The notes beneath the pieces are model-generated. The model was not told the DNA's origin and did not search any database. It saw only the letters and a list, made by a program, of their open reading frames with translations. Below, piece by piece: positions 17,760-24,034 of a stretch of 24,034 nucleotides of DNA (position 1 is the stretch's first letter; each line of letters begins with the position of its first letter). A program made the translations under genes and the position numbers. This stretch comes from Gemmatimonadota bacterium (GTDB lineage Bacteria; JAAXHH01), in NCBI GenBank assembly GCA_026713285.1, contig JAPOOT010000332.1:1-24034 (forward strand). Direction: 5' to 3'.

Positions 17760-18500
17760 ATGAACGAAGTACGACACGACAGGCCATCCTGGGCGGGCAG
17801 GGTACCGCGTCACAAGATCGCCGAGTTGTACAAGAAGGACGCGCTCGGCATTTGTGACGAAGAGTTGATCGACGAAGTGGGTATAGGCCTGCTTGTGAGA
17901 ATCAGGGAGATATTCCGGGCAAGGGAAGCGAACAGTGGTCTCGCAAGATGTCCGCTTTGCAGGCGCGGGATCGCGCACGACTTCGACCCGGCGTTCCTGC
18001 TGCGATGTGAAACCTGCAACTGGGAACTGGCGTGGTCGGAATACCAGAAGTCGTTTCAGGGCAAGCACCTCATTGCGTCCGGCATGACCGCTTTCCTGAA
18101 GGAATACCTGGAGGATTACCAGGTCGCGAAATCACCTCAGCAAAAGATGATCCTGATCGACACGCTGATTCATAGATACCACTGGGAACTCGAAGGCGGG
18201 TTGACCGGGCCGGGCGCCCGTGATCTGATCGGCGGGAAACCGCAGGATGTGATCGATTTCCTGAACGAACTGAGCTACGGGACCAAAAGCAATCCGGAGA
18301 TCCTGGCTACCCGCCAGGAATGGCCGGACAAAGTGCACGCAAGCCGAGCACAGCATGCGGAAGCGATCAAGGAGCGACAGCGAAAGGCGGAGGACAAGAG
18401 ACGAAAGGCGGAAGAGAAAACGAGGCGGGGGATATTGAAGAAGCAAGCGCGCGAGGCTGGGCTTGCTGGTCAGGATCAGGAAGGAGCGATCCATGACTGA
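17760..18500 (+). CDS. unknown protein with zinc ribbon and basic coiled-coil tail
   Basis: 246 aa, cytoplasmic, function not recognised. The N-terminal 55 residues (KIAELYKKDALGICDEELIDEVGIGLLVRIREIF) are predicted helical. C64-x2-C67 and C83-x2-C86 (CPLC, CETC) form a zinc ribbon, followed by NWELAWSEYQKSFQGKHL. Residues 120-190 include LIHRYHWELEGG and look globular. Residues 195-233 are Lys/Arg/Glu-rich, predicted as a charged helix or coiled coil. GAGG overlapping the previous stop gives a good ribosome-binding site. The HIT gene overlaps its end by 8 bp (ATGACTGA). From memory, proteins with a similar LY-x-DA-x-GI-x-DEELIDEVG plus zinc-ribbon layout recur in uncultured lineages, which suggests a real family; I cannot confirm this here. 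Nucleic-acid binding is a guess from the ribbon and basic tail. Confidence 0.8.
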   Translation: MNEVRHDRPSWAGRVPRHKIAELYKKDALGICDEELIDEVGIGLLVRIREIFRAREANSGLARCPLCRRGIAHDFDPAFLLRCETCNWELAWSEYQKSFQGKHLIASGMTAFLKEYLEDYQVAKSPQQKMILIDTLIHRYHWELEGGLTGPGARDLIGGKPQDVIDFLNELSYGTKSNPEILATRQEWPDKVHASRAQHAEAIKERQRKAEDKRRKAEEKTRRGILKKQAREAGLAGQDQEGAIHD

Positions 18501-18960
18501 GAGCGCCCGCGACTGCGTTTTCTGTCGCATAATCCGGGGCGAACTGGATTCCGCGACCATTTACGAGGATGAATCTACCCTGGCATTCCTCAATCTGCGC
18601 CAGAGCAACGCAGGGCACGTCCTGGTGGTCCCCAAACGCCATTTTGAACAGATCTATGACCTTGACGAGGACACGGCCTGCGCGCTCGCCGGCACGGTCT
18701 GTAAAGTGTCCCGAGCAGTGCGTCGAGTATACGCACCGGAAGGGTTATCGATCTGGCAGTCCAACGGTCCGGCGGCATTTCAGGAAGTGCCTCACGTTCA
18801 CTGGCATGTATTCCCCAGGTATATAGATGATGGGCACCTCGTGGTCTATCCCTCGGATATTGCTGGCCAAGCACGTCGAGTAAAGTCGGTGGACTCCCTG
18901 AAGAAGATTGGAGGGCCCTTGATAGAAGCGCTCAAGGAAGACGTCATCGACGCCTCGTAA
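18493..18960 (+). CDS. HIT family nucleotide hydrolase/transferase
   Basis: 155 aa. The histidine triad HVHWHVF (H101, H103, H105) is the catalytic motif of HINT-type nucleotide phosphoramidases and related Ap4A hydrolases, acting in the cytoplasm. The N-terminal CVFC (C8, C11) is the usual Zn-binding pair, and GHVLVVPKRHFEQIYDL is the conserved core. It has about 40 residues after the triad, slightly longer than minimal HINT proteins. The ATG at 18493 with AGGAAGGAG 6 bp upstream is preferred over the TTG at 18463. The start overlaps the zinc-ribbon stop by 8 bp and the enolase-superfamily gene follows after 10 bp, indicating one operon. Confidence 0.92.
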   Translation: MTESARDCVFCRIIRGELDSATIYEDESTLAFLNLRQSNAGHVLVVPKRHFEQIYDLDEDTACALAGTVCKVSRAVRRVYAPEGLSIWQSNGPAAFQEVPHVHWHVFPRYIDDGHLVVYPSDIAGQARRVKSVDSLKKIGGPLIEALKEDVIDAS

Positions 18961-18970
18961 AGGACTGTTC

Positions 18971-20209
18971 ATGAAGATCACCGAAATAGAAGTACACGAA
19001 ATCACCCTCGAATACGAGGACTGGATCGCATACCAGTTGAACCACTTCTACGGACCGACGAAGCGGACCGTCTACGTCGCCCATACCGACGATGGGCTCA
19101 TCGGACTGGGTGAAGGGCACGACTCGGAGCCGGAGGAAGTGATCGACCAGTACGTGGGCACGAACCCCTTCGAATGGATCGGAGACGAGACCTCCCTGGC
19201 GCTGGGCACGGCGATGTACGACCTGATGGGCAAGGCAGCAGGCGTACCGGCGTATAAGCTTTTCGGACAGAAGGTCCGCTCCTGGGTGCCGGTGGGAAGC
19301 TGGACCGTATCTACGCACCCGGACCGCATGGCCGAAGCGGTGCGCGAATACTCGGCCCAGGGCTACACCTGGATGAAATACCACCTTTCGCCCTTCGAGA
19401 ACGTCATCGACCAGACCGAGGCGATGCAGGAGGTGGCGCCTGAAGGTTTCAGGATACACTACGATTTCACCATGCACGGCACCGACGATCACATGCCCGA
19501 ACTCCTGGACAAACTGGAGCAATTCCCGGTAGCCGGATGCTTCGAGGATCCGCTGCCTCCGGGCGATATGCAGGGTTACATCGAGCTGCGAAAGCGGTCC
19601 CGGTTGCCCGTCGTGCTGCATCATTTTCCCACGAATGCGACGTACGAAGTGTTCATGAAGCCCGCCGACGCGTACATGCTGGGGCACCAACTGATCGGGG
19701 AATCGGTGCGGCGGGCCGGTCTGTTCGCCGCGGACAACAGCCCCTTCATGCTGCAGAACGTGGGCGGGAACATCACCCGGGCCATGACCGCCCACATGAT
19801 GGCGGCATTTCCTTCGGCGAACTTCCACTTCGTCAGCACGACGGAGACCTGGAAGGATGACGTGGTCGAGGAACGGTTGGAACCTGTCAACGGTTTCGTG
19901 CGCGTGCCGGAAGCGCCGGGACTGGGCGTCACGCTGGATTGGGATGAACTGGAACGGCTGAAACGCCTCGAATTACCACCCCAGGGAAAGTGGATCATCC
20001 GGTCGAGGTTCAAGAACGGCGCACGCATGTACAACATCGCCGATCCGCAGGATTCCATTTTCATGGTACGGCCCGACCGACGGCGAGGGATGGTACCCAT
20101 GCGATACGACGCGCCGATCTCCACCGACTACTGGGACGATGACGGTACCGACGCTTACCGGGAGATGTTCGCCCGGATCGAACGGGAAGGCGTCGTGCTC
20201 GAGAAATGA
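18971..20209 (+). CDS. enolase-superfamily (mandelate racemase/muconate-lactonizing type) protein
   Basis: 412 aa. The superfamily abstracts an alpha-proton from carboxylates, as in sugar-acid dehydratases and racemases. The N-terminal cap runs to about residue 110, then the barrel. Visible are the catalytic Lys region WMKYHLSP (K136-x-H138, instead of the usual KxK), the first metal ligand D165 (RIHYDFTMHG) and the second, E192 (AGCFEDPLPPGD). At the third metal position, where a typical member has Glu or Asp after LPV or PIA, this protein has LPVVLHHFP (H217-H218). The C-terminal 90 residues (IIRSRFKNGARMYNIADPQ and on) extend beyond the usual barrel end. AGGA directly follows the HIT stop and precedes the ATG by 7 bp. 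Dehydratase or racemase activity is plausible but not assured with altered residues. Confidence 0.85.
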   Translation: MKITEIEVHEITLEYEDWIAYQLNHFYGPTKRTVYVAHTDDGLIGLGEGHDSEPEEVIDQYVGTNPFEWIGDETSLALGTAMYDLMGKAAGVPAYKLFGQKVRSWVPVGSWTVSTHPDRMAEAVREYSAQGYTWMKYHLSPFENVIDQTEAMQEVAPEGFRIHYDFTMHGTDDHMPELLDKLEQFPVAGCFEDPLPPGDMQGYIELRKRSRLPVVLHHFPTNATYEVFMKPADAYMLGHQLIGESVRRAGLFAADNSPFMLQNVGGNITRAMTAHMMAAFPSANFHFVSTTETWKDDVVEERLEPVNGFVRVPEAPGLGVTLDWDELERLKRLELPPQGKWIIRSRFKNGARMYNIADPQDSIFMVRPDRRRGMVPMRYDAPISTDYWDDDGTDAYREMFARIEREGVVLEK

Positions 20210-20237
20210 TGAAATACCTCGCGCGGTAATGGGAAGG

Positions 20238-20299
20238 CCGCACGCAGGAATCGCCAGTCTGGTCGACTTTGCGATATTCCGCACGCAGGAAACGCAAGT
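20238..20299. repeat. 41-bp direct repeat, 2 partial copies
   Basis: CCGCACGCAGGAA followed by a similar CGC-x-AGT segment occurs at 20238-20258 and again at 20279-20299. It lies just upstream of the second copy of the palindrome and about 110-170 bp before the TIM-barrel gene. Confidence 0.65.
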
Positions 20300-20314
20300 T
20301 GGGGCAACCTGAAG

Positions 20315-20336
20315 TCCTACTGTACAATTGTACAAT
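20315..20336. promoter_or_regulatory. candidate operator, copy 2
   Basis: TGTACAATTGTACA (20321-20334) is a perfect palindrome. With TCCTAC before it and AT after it, it matches 2328-2349 at 21 of 22 positions. It lies about 80 bp upstream of the TIM-barrel start in a 199-bp gap, a sensible place for an operator. The shared left flank, outside the palindrome, argues against coincidence. Confidence 0.65.
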
Positions 20337-20408
20337 ATATAGTTGGCCGCGACGTTGATTGACTGATACAACCCAAAGTGAGATGGCCACTCGGCCACCG
20401 AGGCAGCC

Positions 20409-21956
20409 ATGCATAAACCGAAACTGATCCACTACAACGACGCCCGGCACTACAGTATTTACCGCTATGATCCGCCGATGAGCCTGCATCAGTGGCGCCA
20501 GCCCGTGGACGAGATCCTGGGGACCGACGTGGATACCCTGGTCTACGGCCTGGGATCGGGCGAGACCTTTCTGCACGGTACCCAGGCGGGGCTGAAGTGG
20601 GGCGAGTGGGTCGAAGAGCACAACATGAGCATGATGTGGTGGACTGCGACGGAGAATCTGAAACTGGCCCTCGAAGCGGGGATCGATCCGCTTGCCGTGG
20701 CGGTGGAGAGAGCGCACGAAAAAGGACGGCGCATCCTGGGAAGCCTGCGGATGACAGAACCCACCTCTCCTGACGACGACAATCCCTACATGCTGGGGCG
20801 CCTCAAGCGTGAACATCCGGAAGTCATGATCGGCGGGAATCATCCCGACTACCCCCGGTCTGCCGGATGCGCGGATTACACACACGAGAGCGTGCGCTCG
20901 GAGCGGCTGAGCGTCATCGAGGAGGTGTGCGGCCGGTACGGCATGGATGGGCTGGAATTCGATCCCTATGTGGGCGTGTTCTTTAACCCCATCGAAGCCC
21001 GGGAGAAATCGCCCGTGCTCACGGAGTTCGTCAGGGAAGTGCGAAGGCTTCTCGATCGTATCGGAGCTGCCCGCGGTCAATCGCTGAGTCTGGCCGTGAG
21101 AGTGCGTAGTACCGAGGCGGCGAACCTCGCGTTGGGCATGGACGTGCGCGGGTGGCTGGACGAGGGTCTGTTGGACATCGTCGTCCCCTGGACCGAAAGC
21201 TTCCTCTTCGACCAGGAGATGCCTATCGGATGGCTGGTCGAAGCGGCGGCCGGATCGGACACGCCGGTCTACCCTATGCTGGGACGAACGCCGTACGACG
21301 ACCGCCACCACCTGCCAACGATCGAGATGTACCGGGCCGCGGCGGCCAACTACAGCGCCATGGGGACGGACGGGCTGTACCTGCTGGACCTGCCCTGGCC
21401 GCACACGGAACGCGAATACCAGATCTTCCGCGAGATGAGCGATCCGGACATCCATCTCAGGAAGAAGAAGCATTACTTTCCTGCGCAAAGGGAACCAAAC
21501 GCCGAGCCTCACTCTCCGGAGCGGAATCTCCCTATGGATCTGGAGGATGGAGTGCCCGTCCAGGTGCCGTTCCTGGTTGGCAACGATTTGGACGCTGCCC
21601 GGGACGACGGCGAACTCAAGGCGGCAAGGCTGGGTGTACGCATCCTGAGGACCTGCCCCGAGGACCTGTTCATATTCCGGTTCAACGGTGCGATAATCGG
21701 ACCAGCGGAGATCACCCACATCTATGGCGGTGTGGTGTCATACACAGCTCACAGGTCCGGTCTCCCGGAACGCATCGACACGCACTACTGGTTCGACTTC
21801 GAACTCCCCATCGAACTGGTCCGAGAGGGCCAGAACGAGTTGGAAGTCGTCCTCGAACAACGCCATGCGCCTTTAGGCAAGGACCGCGAATTGCAACAGG
21901 TCGAACTGATCGTGGAATACAGGGAACCCGTGCAACCAGTTGGCGGACAGATGTGA
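20409..21956 (+). CDS. TIM-barrel putative glycoside hydrolase
   Basis: 515 aa, no signal peptide, so cytoplasmic. Residues about 1-370 look like a beta/alpha barrel: DTLVYGLGSG, then a His-rich loop GGNHPDYPRSAGCADYTHESVR, then the strand end YGMDGLEFDPYVGVFF (E183, D185), DIVVPWTESF (E263) and GTDGLYLLDLPW. The two acidic strand ends resemble the acid/base and nucleophile of retaining glycosidases, especially the GH10-like group of uncharacterised proteins. Residues about 385-515 form a probable beta-sandwich (VQVPFLVGNDLDAAR, FRFNGAIIGPAEI, FELPIELVREGQNELEVVL). An AGG-type ribosome-binding site precedes the ATG. The candidate operator lies 80 bp upstream. The nitrilase-fold gene follows after 21 bp, so they are probably co-transcribed. 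The specific substrate cannot be named. Confidence 0.7.
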   Translation: MHKPKLIHYNDARHYSIYRYDPPMSLHQWRQPVDEILGTDVDTLVYGLGSGETFLHGTQAGLKWGEWVEEHNMSMMWWTATENLKLALEAGIDPLAVAVERAHEKGRRILGSLRMTEPTSPDDDNPYMLGRLKREHPEVMIGGNHPDYPRSAGCADYTHESVRSERLSVIEEVCGRYGMDGLEFDPYVGVFFNPIEAREKSPVLTEFVREVRRLLDRIGAARGQSLSLAVRVRSTEAANLALGMDVRGWLDEGLLDIVVPWTESFLFDQEMPIGWLVEAAAGSDTPVYPMLGRTPYDDRHHLPTIEMYRAAAANYSAMGTDGLYLLDLPWPHTEREYQIFREMSDPDIHLRKKKHYFPAQREPNAEPHSPERNLPMDLEDGVPVQVPFLVGNDLDAARDDGELKAARLGVRILRTCPEDLFIFRFNGAIIGPAEITHIYGGVVSYTAHRSGLPERIDTHYWFDFELPIELVREGQNELEVVLEQRHAPLGKDRELQQVELIVEYREPVQPVGGQM

Positions 21957-21977
21957 TCGAAGGACCGGGTTACTTCC

Positions 21978-22826
21978 ATGAAGCTTTGTACAATACAACC
22001 CCACATGCCGCATTCGATTCCCGACAGTGTGAGAGAAATCATCCGGTGGATCGAAAACGCAGCCAAATCTGGGGCCGATATAGCCGTTTTTCCTGAAATG
22101 ATGCTGACGGGTTACGACCATCAACTACATGATCTGTTTAGGGATACCCGTTGGCATAGGCAGGTCGATGAAGCGCTGTCTGAACTAAGTGACGTGGTCG
22201 ACGCATCTGGAACCAGCGCGTTCGTAGGAATGCCATATCCTTATGGCGGTGGACATCTAAACGCGCTTGTACTGCTTCAACCGGAAAGTGACGCTGTTGT
22301 CGCAGGTGCCAGGTCCCATTTGCCCGTGGGGGATAGAAACCGATGGGGATTCGTAGAACCTGAAGACCGCGTTCCCGCGGACTTCCAAGGCATTTCGTTC
22401 GGTTCGATATTCTGTGCCGAAGCGCATCATCTCGACTACACACAGGGAAAGGGTCTGGAGAAAAGCGATGTCATACTTTGGCCCGGCGTTGTCGGGAGCG
22501 ATCATAACGGAAAGAGAAAGATCACCAGAGATTGGAACGCTGAGCTGGCAAGGAAAATCGCCGGTTTCTACAATGTTCCAGTGCTCCAGTCCAACTATCT
22601 TACTTATGCCACTGACATTTCCACCCAGTCAGCACTTGAAAGTAACCGAATGCTGGGGGGCTCCATTGCCTGCGATGCATCTGGAAGGGTTCTCGATCAA
22701 GCCTCTCGGACCGACGAAGAGATGCGGTGGTTCGAGCTAACTCGTGTAAACGGCATTGTCAAAGTTACCGCATTGGATTCAACGCATTGTGCCGAATGTT
22801 CTGGTGGGGCTCGTTCAATTGAATAG
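21978..22826 (+). CDS. carbon-nitrogen hydrolase (nitrilase superfamily) with altered catalytic Lys
   Basis: 282 aa, a usual length for an amidase or carbamoylase of this fold. The Glu and Cys of the Glu-Lys-Cys triad are visible: E40 (VFPEMMLTGYD) and C146 (GSIFCAEAHH). The Lys segment, usually YRKxHLP, reads GARSHLP, which puts R112 where Lys is expected. The C-terminal part keeps NAELARKIAGFYNVPVLQSNY and SIACDASGRVLDQA, typical of the fold. Many members hydrolyse small amides or N-carbamoyl compounds; activity with Arg is uncertain. AAGGA lies about 13 bp before the ATG. The gene is AT-richer than the TIM-barrel gene before it. Its stop overlaps the TPR gene start by 8 bp. Confidence 0.8.
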   Translation: MKLCTIQPHMPHSIPDSVREIIRWIENAAKSGADIAVFPEMMLTGYDHQLHDLFRDTRWHRQVDEALSELSDVVDASGTSAFVGMPYPYGGGHLNALVLLQPESDAVVAGARSHLPVGDRNRWGFVEPEDRVPADFQGISFGSIFCAEAHHLDYTQGKGLEKSDVILWPGVVGSDHNGKRKITRDWNAELARKIAGFYNVPVLQSNYLTYATDISTQSALESNRMLGGSIACDASGRVLDQASRTDEEMRWFELTRVNGIVKVTALDSTHCAECSGGARSIE

Positions 22827-23688
22827 TGTTTCCGACTTCGACGAATTGTGGGACTACAACGATCCGGTGAATACCGAGAAGGTCTTTCGTGAACTGCTGC
22901 CCGAATCACGGGCCTCCGGAGACCCCGATTACCACACCCAACTTCTCACCCAGATTGCGCGCACCCACAGTCTTCGACGACAATTCAACGAAGCTCACCA
23001 CATCCTCGATGACGCCGAGGCGCTGCTCAGCGACGAGACCCCGGTCGCGCGTGTCCGATACCTCCTCGAGCGCGGCCGCACCTTCAATTCGGCGGGCGAA
23101 ATTGAAGCCGCCCGTCCGCTCTTCGAGGAGGCCTGGGATCTGGCGCGCGGGATCGGCGAGGACTACCACGCCGTGGACGCGGCGCACATGCTTGGGATCT
23201 GCGAGACGGGCGATAAAGCATTGCGGTGGAACGAAATTGCGATGGAAGCGGCGGAAGCTTCTCACGATTCCCGCGCGAAGGAATGGCTCGGGGCACTCTA
23301 CAACAACACGGGGTGGACGTACCACGACGCGGGGGAGTTCCAACGTGCGCTGGAATGCTTCGAAAAAGGCCTGGCGTGGCGCGTCGAACGGAACGATCCC
23401 GTGACAACACGGATCGCAAAATGGTCCGTTGCCAGGGCACTGCGCTCACTGGAAAGAACTTCCGAGGCCCTGGATATGCAACGGTCTCTGCTCGCGGAGC
23501 TCGAATCGGCGGGCACAAAGGACGGCTACGTTTACGAAGAACTCGCCGAGTGCCTTCTGATCCTTGGAAAGGCAGACGATGCGCGGCCTTTCTTCAACCT
23601 CGCGTACCATGAACTGTCGAAGGACGCCTGGCTGAAGGAAAACGAAGCGGATCGCCTCGACCGGCTTCAGCGGTTTGGCGAACCGTAG
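22819..23688 (+). CDS. tetratricopeptide-repeat protein
   Basis: 289 aa from the TTG at 22819, which overlaps the nitrilase stop (TTGAATAG) and has GGTGGGG about 8 bp upstream; further in-frame non-ATG starts reach back to 22756 and cannot be excluded. It begins SDFDELWDYNDPVNTEKVFRELLP, then shows helical pairs of TPR type: LLTQIARTHSLRRQFNEAHHILDDAEALL, LLERGRTFNSAGEIEAARPLFEEAW, YNNTGWTYHDAGEFQRALECFEKGL and ELAECLLILGKADDARPFFNLAYHEL. It is cytoplasmic, with no signal or anchor. TPR proteins mediate protein contacts; the partner may be encoded by the operon, but this is inference. It is the last gene of the group beginning at 20409, followed by a 10-bp tandem array. Confidence 0.8.
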   Translation: MNSVSDFDELWDYNDPVNTEKVFRELLPESRASGDPDYHTQLLTQIARTHSLRRQFNEAHHILDDAEALLSDETPVARVRYLLERGRTFNSAGEIEAARPLFEEAWDLARGIGEDYHAVDAAHMLGICETGDKALRWNEIAMEAAEASHDSRAKEWLGALYNNTGWTYHDAGEFQRALECFEKGLAWRVERNDPVTTRIAKWSVARALRSLERTSEALDMQRSLLAELESAGTKDGYVYEELAECLLILGKADDARPFFNLAYHELSKDAWLKENEADRLDRLQRFGEP

Positions 23689-23691
23689 TCA

Positions 23692-23820
23692 GCTCGATCA
23701 GCGTGAGTCAGCATTAGTCGGCGTGAGTCAGCGTCAGTCGGCGTGAGTCAGCTCGAGTCAGCTCGAGTCAGCTCGAGTCAGCGTGAGTCAGCGTGAGTCA
23801 GCTCGAGTCTGCTCGAGTCA
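23692..23820. repeat. 10-bp tandem repeat, 12 exact-period units plus one partial
   Basis: From 23701 every 10 bases begin GC and nearly all end AGTCA, in two main variants: GCGTGAGTCA (five copies) and GCTCGAGTCA (four copies), plus a few single-base variants. A 9-bp unit at 23692-23700 begins the array only 4 bp after the TPR stop codon. The period is close to one helical turn. No spacers, so not CRISPR. Confidence 0.9.
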
Positions 23821-23932
23821 GCGCCGCCCATTTCTCCGGGTCCAGCAGCAAGGATGGCGTTTTTTAAACATCGGTTTGTGCATCCGATAGTGTATAAAAC
23901 GGGTTCCTCGCTGTTCGTAGTGGGTAAGTTGC
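23821..23932. other. intergenic region between the 10-bp array and a possible new gene
   Basis: A short AT-rich stretch (GTTTTTTAAAC near 23859-23869, TATAAA at 23893-23898) could belong to a promoter, but no well-spaced -35 is present. No gene is visible in it. Confidence 0.4.
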
Positions 23933-24034
23933 ATGAAGTCAGATTCTGGATTCAAGAACATCTTCGCATCTTCGGTCTCTCTGTGTATCGTGTGGGTTAT
24001 TGGCAGGAAGCGTCAAAGGCCCACCGTCCCCGGA
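23933..24034 (+). CDS. possible start of an unknown gene, truncated by the window end
   Basis: The ATG at 23933 opens 34 codons that run to the last base without a stop. The peptide has a hydrophobic run (SVSLCIVWVIG) followed by a basic stretch (RKRQR). This could be a short membrane anchor, or chance. No strong ribosome-binding site precedes it. Confidence 0.3.
   Translation, partial: MKSDSGFKNIFASSVSLCIVWVIGRKRQRPTVPG

Noticed and set aside
18944..19828. 294-codon minus-strand open frame
   Set aside because: Antisense to the enolase-superfamily gene; low-complexity His/Arg/Val composition typical of a shadow frame.
20061..21719. 552-codon open frame on the minus strand across the enolase-superfamily and TIM-barrel genes
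   Set aside because: It spans two well-supported plus-strand genes and the intergenic palindrome, and its translation shows no family motif; antisense open frames are common at this GC content.
21985..21994. A third TTGTACAAT-like site
   Set aside because: Only one half-box matches, it lies within the first codons of the nitrilase-fold gene, and the TCCTA flank is missing.
23893..23898. TATAAA as a -10 box for a gene at 23933
   Set aside because: No acceptable -35 at 16-18 bp, so I list the region only as possible promoter sequence.

Overview
The window is a GC-rich, densely coding piece of a Gram-negative bacterial chromosome. A lipobox lipoprotein and a predicted outer-membrane-barrel tail support an outer membrane. 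The gene mix is three phytanoyl-CoA dioxygenase (PhyH) paralogues, a neutral-ceramidase-like protein, an FG-GAP propeller, an enolase-superfamily protein, a TIM-barrel hydrolase, a renal-dipeptidase homologue and a TPR protein. This resembles uncultured marine or sediment lineages of the Latescibacterota/Poribacteria kind. That placement is inference from gene content; there is no rRNA or other marker here. I see no phage, transposase, CRISPR or tRNA gene.

Layout. 1-2235: a 5'-truncated 3-isopropylmalate-dehydrogenase-type enzyme followed by a citrate synthase. 2578-5527: PhyH, a short-chain dehydrogenase carrying an in-frame minisatellite, and a second PhyH, all on +. 5541-6956 (-): a ceramidase-like protein, convergent with the PhyH. 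7311-9704 (+): a secreted 5'-nucleotidase-like protein that has lost most catalytic residues, followed by a Pro-rich linker and a barrel-like C-terminus. 9763-11358 (-): a lipoprotein with three DUF4377-like repeats, then a third PhyH. 11617-13749 (+): KatG catalase-peroxidase, divergent from the lipoprotein. 14283-16578 (+): membrane-dipeptidase homologue and FG-GAP protein. 16714-20209 (+): sulfotransferase, unknown zinc-ribbon protein, HIT protein and enolase-superfamily protein, very tightly spaced. 20409-23688 (+): TIM-barrel putative glycosidase, nitrilase-fold amidohydrolase and TPR protein, also tightly spaced. From 23933 a possible new gene runs off the edge.

Two things stand out beyond the gene list. 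First, the same palindrome (TGTACAATTGTACA with matching flanks) lies upstream of the first PhyH (2328-2349) and upstream of the TIM-barrel operon (20315-20336). This suggests one regulator for two separated catabolic units. Second, the region is full of short tandem repeats of unrelated unit length (9, 10, 15, 19, 21, 36 and 41 bp). They sit mostly just upstream of genes or inside linkers, and one expands a loop inside a dehydrogenase. Several enzymes also have altered key residues (5'-nucleotidase-like, enolase-superfamily, nitrilase-like, citrate synthase and ceramidase-like proteins), so their textbook activities should not be assumed.

Functionally the window looks like oxidative and hydrolytic catabolism of small organic substrates (Fe(II)/2-oxoglutarate dioxygenases, dehydrogenase, sugar-acid-type enolase, glycosidase-like and amidase-like enzymes), with a peroxide-defence gene and surface proteins interspersed.
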